From Opeltia flavorubescens (lineage: Eukaryota; Ascomycota; Lecanoromycetes; Teloschistales; Teloschistaceae): 64,000 nucleotides of DNA. The notes beneath the pieces were generated by a model. The model ran no database searches, was not told the origin of the DNA, and worked only from the letters and a program-made list of their open reading frames with translations. The translations under genes were made by a program, and so were the position numbers. Positions within the stretch are counted from its first letter, which is position 1; every line of letters begins with the position of its first letter. The DNA is taken from positions 706,969 through 770,968 of the forward strand of contig KE546966.1 of the NCBI GenBank assembly GCA_000442125.1. The letters run 5' to 3'. Positions 56,701 through 64,000 of the stretch are shown piece after piece.

Positions 56701-56789
56701 CTGCCTGGGTTTGTGACAGTTGGAAGGAGAAAACGTTGTTGGATGAAGAACGTGAGCAACCTCGTAACTGTAACTTAGAAACCGATTAA
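53724..56789 (+). CDS. LIG4: DNA ligase IV (non-homologous end joining)
   Basis: Two exons (53724-56614, 56669-56789) give 3012 nt, 1003 aa. The N-terminal DNA-binding domain includes KTLPFHDLFLTLFNPL and ISRWRSEVGNDVFPAFRLIL. The nucleotidyl-transferase core has the adenylation motif WIEEKLDGERMQLHM (Lys is the AMP acceptor), then FWSRKAKDYTYLYG, ILDGEMITWD and EGLVIKNPRSAYRLNDR with WIKVKPEY. The OB domain shows DALDCIVIGGYYGSGHRGG-like sequence (in fact EALDCIVIGG). Two BRCT domains follow (around IFDGQSFYVMSD and the C-terminal LPGWLFEGLVFFLE to TAWVCDSWKEKTLLDEE). It seals double-strand breaks with Xrcc4/Lif1. The short read-through tail EREQPRNCNLETD follows the last BRCT; a 32 bp intron there would be too short. 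Confidence 0.97.
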
Positions 56790-57033
56790 CGAAAGGCGAT
56801 AGGATATGCTCAAACCTGAGCCAGTTGTAAACACAACTTGTCGCGATCCGTGGTACGTATTGTACCAGCGGTCCTGCATCGGCCCGCACAACTGAACCTG
56901 CAAGCCACATGCACAATGAGCAAATTGATGCATGGATGAAAATGATTCGTAACTTATACATTGGCTTCAGCCTAGATATCCATCTATGTGATGCGCGACA
57001 CAACTATCGGTCGGCTTCCTAAGTAGGCACAAT

Positions 57034-58479
57034 CTATTGACTGACGGACACCCACCGTCTTGGTCTTTCATTACCGCCATCTTCATTCTGAGGTGCCGCC
57101 TGCCGAGCCGGTAACCACAATTTCGCTCGACCGGGTGCGACATCGCTCAACTTGCCTACCTTCCGCATATTCATTTCCAGCACAATGACTCGGAGGAAGT
57201 CGCTATTTTCTCGCGGTTCTCGCTGGCGAGGTGTTGTCGACACGGCTGGTTCGGCGGCAATAGATTCTTGTGAGGATGCGCGAACAAATATGGGAGGCGC
57301 AGAAGCCTTTTCGGATTTCTTTGCACCGGGTGAGTATGACTGCAATTGAATGGATGCCGTAGGTTTGGGTCTGCGTTCCTCGCGATTGCGATGGGAATAC
57401 AGCTCCGCTGGTGAGATCGTGATGGGATTCAGATACCTGCGCAGAGCGGGGTCGGGAGGCTCCGCCCATGGTAGGGGCCGTCGCTCAGGTACAAACTTGG
57501 ACAGGGCGGAGAGGGAGGCTTGAGGAGGACTTTCATCTTGAGATGGTGTAGGCGTGGCAAGGGTCGAGAATGTCCGTGCTGCAGATTTAATTCGGCGGAA
57601 CGAGGCTGTCAGATTTGATCTGAGAGATGGCCTTGCAGGAGTGGACAGCTTCTTTTTGCTGGATTCGTCGTCGGACTCGGACCTTGACTCATGTTCCTTC
57701 TCAGGTTCGGCGGCGAGCAATGGATGGTTCGAATTAGAATTCTCTGGCACCGATGATGAAATGCTCTTCAATCTCCTCTCTCTCGACCCGTGACCTCGAT
57801 TTGCTAGACCTGGGGTTGAGGGGCTGCTTGACGTGTATCCAGATTCATTGTCGGTATCCAACGATGGCATGGATTCGTTCGATAAGGACCGCAGCGGTGA
57901 GAATGATCCGAGCGGAGTATCGTCGCTCCCAAACCCCGAGCCCTCATCGTCGATGATGTCTTGCGGTGGGCTCAACAGTAGCCGCCACGAGTGCGGGCTT
58001 GATGCCGACAATGCCATCCCTCCGAGCTCATTGTCCGCTCCCTCGTCCAGGTCTTCTTTTTCATTGTGATATTGCACACTCTTGGAATGCCGAACCAACG
58101 ACGGCTTTTTCCTGATGTCGGTGATAGCCAAGAAAGCCGCGACGGAAGGAGGTACGGCTTGAGGATCATGGGTCACATTGTGTCTTATCGTCGGCCGTTC
58201 GGCCCTTGAGCGTGAGTTGCTTGACCGTCGTTGGGGTCCTGTCCGGGTAGGGATTACGACAGGTTTCGATGGAGCAGCCGGGGATACGGTGGTCATTTTT
58301 GGCGGTTTCAATATTGGACTTTGCTTCTTGGCAGCAGTGGATTCGACCTGTCGTGTGCTCGACTGCCTGATTGGATTTTGCGCTCGGACCATCTTCTGCT
58401 GCTTCGAAGGCTGCGATGGAGCGGACGTGTAAGTGTACGCTCGTGGAACCATCATGACGACTGATCCCGCGATAGACAA
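57034..58479 (-). CDS. Conserved-looking fungal protein of unknown function
   Basis: An intronless frame of 481 aa (start possibly at the second or third Met, MMVPRAYTY). It is mostly Ser/Pro/Arg-rich and probably disordered. Denser islands that look conserved are VPPSVAAFLAITDIRKKPS, SPHSWRLLLSPP, a basic helix NLTASFRRIKSAARTFSTLA, and a C-terminal motif SDFLRVIVLEMNMRKVGKL followed by GRAKLWLPARQ. The last motif resembles ends of several unannotated Pezizomycotina proteins. No catalytic domain, signal peptide or membrane segment is seen. I do not recognise a function. It is convergent with LIG4. Confidence 0.7.
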   Translation of the reverse strand: MSIAGSVVMMVPRAYTYTSAPSQPSKQQKMVRAQNPIRQSSTRQVESTAAKKQSPILKPPKMTTVSPAAPSKPVVIPTRTGPQRRSSNSRSRAERPTIRHNVTHDPQAVPPSVAAFLAITDIRKKPSLVRHSKSVQYHNEKEDLDEGADNELGGMALSASSPHSWRLLLSPPQDIIDDEGSGFGSDDTPLGSFSPLRSLSNESMPSLDTDNESGYTSSSPSTPGLANRGHGSRERRLKSISSSVPENSNSNHPLLAAEPEKEHESRSESDDESSKKKLSTPARPSLRSNLTASFRRIKSAARTFSTLATPTPSQDESPPQASLSALSKFVPERRPLPWAEPPDPALRRYLNPITISPAELYSHRNREERRPKPTASIQLQSYSPGAKKSEKASAPPIFVRASSQESIAAEPAVSTTPRQREPRENSDFLRVIVLEMNMRKVGKLSDVAPGRAKLWLPARQAAPQNEDGGNERPRRWVSVSQ

Positions 58480-59250
58480 ACCCCGGAATGTCCGGAAGCG
58501 AGATAGGGGTTGAATCCGGCTTCAGTAGTAGGTGTTTACAGGCCCATCTTTAAGACCGCCGTCACACCGTTACAAAGGAAGATGAATATCAAAGAAAGTT
58601 CGCCAGGTTAATCGGACTGTGGAGTAAAGGAAAAACATGATAGGAAGAGGATTGTCGTCAGCACACAGCCTGGAGGCTCTAGAGTCAGGTAGGAAGGATG
58701 ACAGTGCACACGATAAGACATGAGGATCTCGTTGGCAAGTCACTTGAGTAGTCATCAAGCCTCAACTGATAAGGCGCGCTCGGGGCGTGTCTCCTGCAGC
58801 GGAACATTCCGTGTTTGGGTAAAGCTTGAGTTATTTAAGTTGCCCTTCATGCAGGGTAATCCCGCCCGCTCGATTTGCTGCCCTGATCGACTCTCAGAGG
58901 GTGTGTAGATCGGCAGGCCCTACGTGAGACCGGCCTTCCAAAGATTTTGGGCCCGGAGGTTGGTCCTGTCCATTGGGATTGGTCGAAGATGGATTACTCA
59001 TACACGAACAACCATGCCTTGAAAGCACATATCTGAATTCCCAAGCTTGCGTCTCACAAAAAAAACAGAGGATGAGTAAATCATATGGGTTACATATACT
59101 TACTGAAATATGCACAATGACAGTACATCTCAAGCTGCTCCCACCGATCAACTCGATGACTATCTGCAACCCCTTCAGACAGTCATCGTCTATGGGGTGA
59201 CCGGTGCAGATTCTTCTTCTGCTGTATTTAACGCCCAGTGACGGTAGGAA
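58480..59250. other. Intergenic region between two unknown genes
   Basis: Promoter of the 57034-58479 gene and 3' flank of the next. Small frames show no family resemblance. Confidence 0.45.
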
Positions 59251-60558
59251 TCAGATTGGTGCCATGTTCATTGCCATCATGATCCGGGTCCCCGAAATAT
59301 CTGGGTGCCAGATCCTCACTTTCAAGTCCCTCCTCCCCAGGTCTTCCGCCCGATCATACATCAGCCAGCCCGTTCCCATCCCATTCGGCGTCCCTAGCAG
59401 CGCCAATCCCTCCTCCTTGTCCATACCGAACTCAAGCCCTGGAAACGGTATGACGGCAGTGCTAGGTCCCTTATAATACCTCGCCATGATGAAGTTGACG
59501 ACGTCGGTCGTGTCACTGCCAATCACCGTGTCGTGCCCGATTATCTGCAACTTCTTTGGATCCGATCCCGGCGTCTTCGCGCACAGCTGGGAGTAAACCA
59601 CCCAGGCGACATCGGACCAACGACTCAGCGGCGGGATGTGTTGATCTTTAATATCCTCATTCGAAGGCATTGTCTGTCCGGTCTTCATATTTTTCTTGAA
59701 GATGTACATAGGAGAGACCATGTTGGATATGACGATTGTGGAAATGGTAGGGACGTAGTAGCCATAGTATTTCGCCCAACCTCTTGAACCCGTCGTTGCC
59801 TTTTTTTTTTCAATTGCTCGTCAGTATCTCAATCTACAACCTTTTCGAGGTAGGTCATGCAATTCTGGGACTGTCAGAATAGGGAAGCTTACTGGCGCCT
59901 CTTGTCCTTTACGATTTTGGAAACTTTTGAACTGATCAAATTCAATGAAGGAAATCTGGTCTTCGGGAGGAATCTTGTTGGGTCCAAGCTCTTTGTCGAT
60001 ATATTCGCGCCATCGGCTGTCCAGGCCCAATTTGATGTCCTTTGAACGAGACCAGCCGTTATCCAGTGCGGATATGTTAAACTCTTCGCCTGCAGGTTCG
60101 TGGCCAGCCATAGCTGACTGGATTTTGGGCCACATTTTGCCCCCCGTGCATTTAGCCTTGTCATAGATTTCGGCTGCATCACGCTTGACTAAGCTTGAGT
60201 TGGAACTTTGCCATTCGAGTTGACGTTCTTCATGGTAGAAGTCGATGAAGGCGTGGGACCGTTTTCCTGTATGTGCTTTCTCGTAGGCTGTATCGCCGTC
60301 GTTGTTGGGCAATTCTTTCTCTGCAGCACGCCTGTCAAAGCGACCGATATGACGACTATGGCTCCGAAAATCCAATGCGTTTATCTCATGATTGATAGGG
60401 AAGGTAATAGTATTGACATCTCTTCTTGGAACCTTGAGAATTGAGCTTTGATCAGTGGAGAGTGCGCCCTTGTGTCTAGACAAAAATAGGGCTAAAATAG
60501 ATAAGAGGAGCAGTGAAATCCCTTGAAGGTTACGTCGAGTTATCAAAATGTTAGGCAT
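59251..60558 (-). CDS. Unknown protein with N-terminal signal anchor
   Basis: At least two exons. The upstream part starts MPNILITRRNL, has one hydrophobic segment (GISLLLLSILALFLS) acting as signal peptide or anchor, then a polar region and KCTGGKMWPKIQSAMAGH with WREYIDKELGPNKIPPEDQI. The downstream part has GWAKYYGYYVPTISTIVISN, IPPLSRWSDVAWVVYSQLC, NFIMARYYKGPSTAVIPFPG and ends TRIMMAMNMAPI. An intron with donor GTAAGC after QEAP joins them. The only frame-keeping acceptor I find follows a run of ten A on the coding strand (59801-59810 as T), which is unusual and may hide a homopolymer error or a further exon. No known domain is recognised. The open frame extends 71 codons further upstream (to 60771), but MPNIL fits the anchor best. 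Confidence 0.6.
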
Positions 60559-61121
60559 CTGACCTTCGGTTGATAGAGGAGGTAGGCAGTCCAAGGGACA
60601 GATTTGAAGTGCTCGGATTGACTGAAAATAACAAAAGCGACAAAGTACAAACTCGTCCGAAGAAGTGGCCCATCCCGCATCAAAACAGTAGATACAGGCA
60701 TCTCCTTTGCTATTAATGAACCAGTCCTTACAATCTTCATATCTGAGTGGAAGTTTGTTCGATTCCTGCAAACGTTTAATGCATCATGAATGGGTGCGTC
60801 TTCAACAGCCTTCACTCTGACGTGTAGATCCCAAAATAGAGAGTGATCTATCGCATGCAGTAACTTGTTGAGATACACATAACATCAACCCATTGATATT
60901 TTACATCTCAAAAATGTCTGTGAGGTAATAGCTCAAATCGAGATGCCGATTCGTACTTTGTAACGAGCTAATGGAAATCATTCTGTCCAATAAGACTGTT
61001 GTGGCTACAAGTAACGTTTCACTCGATATATCGATGTCGTATGACCTGGACCGAACGATCTTCTAACCTTGATGTCTGATTGGTTCCCTAGGAGGACTAG
61101 ACTTGAGACTAGGCCAGAGTT
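60559..61121. other. Intergenic region, 6PGDH-like 3' / unknown gene promoter
   Basis: No supported gene. Frames on the minus strand overlapping the upstream part of the neighbouring gene show no family. Confidence 0.45.
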
Positions 61122-63134
61122 CTACGCTGGCTTCCATTCGAAATGGTGCCTCCCAGTCACCGGCTTGCCCGCCGGCTCTGATTTGAGATCGAACATATGC
61201 TTTCCAAAATAGTCCAGTTGCGCCTCGTAGAATTGCGTTGGTAGTATGGTGTTGGTCGAGTATTTCAGAAACTCCAGTGTTGCACTCAAAGTCGGTATGA
61301 TAGCATTATGCTGCACACCCTGCCCTACAATCTCTTTGAGCGCTGGGAACGCTTTCTTCAACTCCTGTGCAATCAGCTCGTTGTGGAGCAAATCTTTATC
61401 CGCATTCGGATCCTTGAAAATGTCCGTGAGCATGTCAGTGATGTAGTCTGCTTTGATAATGCATCCGTTTCGCCATATCTGTATTACGGCCGCGTAGTCA
61501 ACATTCCAACGATTTTCTTGGTTCGCTTGATCAATAATGTTGAGTCCTTCTACAAACGAGGCAAGGATTGCGGCGTAGACAGCTTTGCGTAGGTTTTCGA
61601 GTACAACTTTTCCGTCACCGCTAGCTTCATCCCATGGCTGCAATGAGAATTGACCGCCAAAGGCTGCCTTGACTTGCTTGCGATCCGCCCGGAAGGCGGA
61701 TGCAAGGCGGATAAAGTGCGCAGTAGTCAGTGATGGAGCTGGTACGTGGAGGCGGACCGCTTCGAGCTGAGACCAGATACCTGTTCCTTCAGTGCCATCG
61801 ACATCCTGGACTACCTTGTCTTCAACGGTGGAGAGAACATGGTGGTCTTGGTCGTCTTTTTGCCGGCAGATATCGGCTCCAATACTAACGAGAAAAGTAC
61901 CTCTCTAAATCAAGGGTGTTAGCAACTCGTAGTATCAATCTTCTCGTGAAAGAACAGAATAGTGAAGATAGAAAACTCAGGCAAGTCCACAAAGATATAA
62001 TGCTCATCTTCCACACTCATTGCACCATGATAAGCATACTGGACTACCGAGGCGCTGGTGCCCTCACTGTGAGCCGCAAAACAACATGGGCATTGTATAT
62101 ATTTTGCCATTGAAATGTGCAGAGGAAGCTTGCAGAAGCATTCGCTGTGACAGTAGACATTAACACTTACGAGTTCTCCGTCTTTGTCCCATCGGGCAAA
62201 TTCATCCGCAATCTCCTCGTATTCCATCTTGAGCCCCAGATTCATAATTTGCCACGCTTCGGCTAATACGCTCATCATCCCATGTTCGATACCGTTATGA
62301 ACCATCTTGATGTAATGTCCAGAGCCTCCTGTGCCAGCCTTGGCTACGCATGGATTACCTTTCGAATCTTTTGCAGCGACTTGCTCCAGGAGCGGCATGA
62401 CTATGTCCAATGCTCTTTCCTCGCCGCCTGGACACATTGATGGGCCACGTCGAGCGGCTTGATATCCACCCGAAACACCCATGCCTGCGCTTGCTAATCA
62501 ACTCGAATCTACATATCAGGATGTCGTGGTCATGTACCAATGTAGTAGACACCTCTGCTCAATCCTAGGATCAGCAAGATTTACACTTAGCAGGATTGGC
62601 ATATAGCAGAATCAAATATTTTCATACATAGCCTCGGATACAGCGTTTTAATGCAAGTATTTGAAACAGGGAACGTGGTGTACTTACTGAGGGACCAATT
62701 TACCCTGTCTTCTTTGAGTATTCTGCCAGTTCTCATTGCTCGCATCAATGATAATGTCACCCTTATCCAGGAACGGATGTAAGCCCTCAACCACGGTGTC
62801 ACCAACGTTTCCATGGGGTAATGAGAAGATGATAATCTTGGGGGAGCCAAGACTGCTGCAGAGATCTTGATAATCTCCATGCTTCTCGAACCGATCTTGA
62901 AGTCCATCTTTCTTCGCTGTAGCTATGAGCTGATCCATGGTTTCTTCGGACGGATCGTTGAGGGAAACGCTGATTCCGTGTTCAGCAAATAGAAGTGCCA
63001 TGCCGCCTCCCATGCTGCCGCAGCCGATCATGGCTAACTGCAGTGATGATTATGACATTAGTGTATCGGTTACCATTAAAAGCGCCGACTTAGCAGAGTT
63101 CGCATACCTTCTTGATTGCGGTTGGTTCAGCCAT
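61122..63134 (-). CDS. 6-phosphogluconate dehydrogenase-like protein (divergent paralogue)
   Basis: Five exons (63108-63134, 62688-63037, 62538-62554, 62171-62484, 61122-61904) give 1491 nt, 496 aa. The N-terminal NADP fold has LAMIGCGSMGGGMALLFAEH. The middle has the 6PGDH motifs GMGVSGGYQAARRGPSMCPG and GSGHYIKMVHNGIEHGMM with the catalytic Lys (about Lys191). The helical C-terminal domain has LENLRKAVYAAILASFVEGL and IIDQANQENRWNVD and ends GRHHFEWKPA. In the classical enzyme a KGTGKW motif occurs; here it is EGTGIW (Glu275-Trp280), so substrate binding may differ. This and weaker similarity elsewhere suggest a paralogue rather than the housekeeping GND1. Exon 3 is a 17-nt micro-exon that restores the QGVYYIGMGVSGG junction. 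Confidence 0.88.
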
Positions 63135-63795
63135 ATTCAACGAAACTTGCTTTGTTGACTAGACGAAAACGTAGAGAGATGAGTTCACGACTGAATCTTT
63201 TTCTCTAGAATACTGCAGAGCTTCGAATTATAGAACGGTCGTCAATATTTGAAGAGAGTATCAGTCTTTTAGTGCAATCTATGTTCAACGTATACTAGAC
63301 ACTTTGGATAGAAAAAATATGGCAAAACATCAAGAAATATGCTTAAGACAGGATTACGGAGTAGGATAATTGCCAAGCCAAACCTGGTATCACTCTGAAT
63401 ATGATTAGTTTCCTTTACATAAGGAAGGAAATACTGGTTTAGCCATAGCCAAGTACGTTGATGTAATGCCTCAAAAGTTGGCAAGACGTAATCGGTGGAA
63501 GGCACCGTGCCAGCTTTCCACTCGCCCGATTAAGAGAATAGCATGTGGTCCTCTATCGCAAGATGACGTCGCTTGAAGCCATTTCTATGCTTGCTACCTA
63601 CCAATCTGTCCAGTCTATCGAGTCTGTCCGAGGCGTATTTTATCAATTCGAGCAGCTTGGCGCCAAGGAAGTCCTCTACAAGAATTCCATTTTCAATGGC
63701 AGAGATGTTTCAAAACACAGAGATTTGGTGGCATATTTTTGAGTGATACCAAATATTGACATGACGCTATCTCATTCCCTGTGCTTGAATTCGAC
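63135..63795. other. Intergenic region upstream of 6PGDH-like gene
   Basis: Promoter of the 6PGDH-like gene and 3' flank of the edge gene. Short frames on both strands are not supported. Confidence 0.4.
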
Positions 63796-64000
63796 CTACC
63801 CTGATGCCAAAAGCGCCAGAGCTCCATTGACGAACGCCTCCAGATCGACGACCCCTCGAACAAAGGTCTGCGCAATGAAATACAGAGGCATCCAAGTCAT
63901 CAATGGTAAAATACAGAACACAATATCAGCTTCCAGCAAAATCTTTGCCTGTTTTTATACACTCCGGCCCCTTGTGTCCAACCAATTGGTTTGATGAGCC
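63796..64000 (-). CDS. 3' end of an unidentified gene cut by the right edge
   Basis: Reading leftward from the edge, one exon codes AHQTNWLDTRGRS and meets a GTATAA donor. After an intron ending GCGCAG, a second exon codes TFVRGVVDLEAFVNGALALL and stops at 63796. Phase is consistent across the junction. The C-terminal helix looks like an enzyme end, but the piece is too short to name. Its 5' part lies beyond the window. Confidence 0.4.

Noticed and set aside
56752-56783. Possible last intron in LIG4 (GTGAGC ... TTAG)
   Set aside because: About 32 bp, too short. Reading through gives a short in-frame tail and stop.

Overview
The window is nuclear DNA of a filamentous ascomycete (Pezizomycotina). 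The evidence is the intron style (many phase-preserving introns of about 48-100 bp with GT/GC donors and AG acceptors) and the gene set: a SamB/Mub1 MYND protein, fungal G-beta, a TigA-type protein disulfide isomerase ending in KEEL, a DUF3176 membrane protein, Irs4, Atg16 and Mkt1. I cannot assign a class. Three single N bases occur (5582, 46264, 53564). I see no tRNA, rRNA, CRISPR array or recognisable transposon.

Layout. 0.5-5 kb: RanBP1, SAICAR synthetase (ADE1) and the YEATS protein TAF14. 5-14 kb: a signalling block with a class I phosducin-like protein, the heterotrimeric G-beta gene and, divergent from it, samB. 14-23 kb: a 2-oxoglutarate/Fe(II) oxygenase, MKT1, the ER disulfide isomerase TigA, a tiny HSBP1 gene and EBP2. 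23-39 kb: a compact housekeeping block with an RFTS-domain zinc-finger protein (architecture of fission-yeast Raf2), PUS4, an SLC35F-type transporter, YPT7, ATG16, DOT1, a YML020W-like serine hydrolase and SPB1. 39-52.7 kb: a looser, more accessory-looking stretch with a DUF3176 membrane protein, a secreted FAD oxidoreductase, an MCT-type MFS transporter, a small cysteine-bearing secreted protein, an Irs4 EH protein and a secreted amidase. 53.7-64 kb: DNA ligase IV, two conserved-looking proteins of unknown function, a divergent 6-phosphogluconate dehydrogenase and a gene cut by the right edge.

How genes may work together. The phosducin-like gene and G-beta are neighbours on the same strand, and class I phosducin-like proteins are the known folding partner of G-beta; samB, a developmental regulator in Aspergillus, lies across a 2.1 kb divergent promoter. 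YPT7 and ATG16 (vacuole fusion and autophagosome formation) share one 422 bp divergent promoter. EBP2, SPB1 and PUS4 serve ribosome and tRNA maturation. DOT1, TAF14 and the RFTS protein are chromatin factors. No PKS, NRPS or terpene gene is present, so the FAD oxidoreductase/MFS stretch is not a classical biosynthetic cluster.

Gene models were assembled by hand from splice signals and reading frame. For most multi-exon genes the summed exon length is a multiple of three. The work exposed four GC-AG introns and two 17-nt micro-exons. Most of the window is ordinary core genome; I do not see a clearly new multi-gene system, and the best leads are listed as findings.
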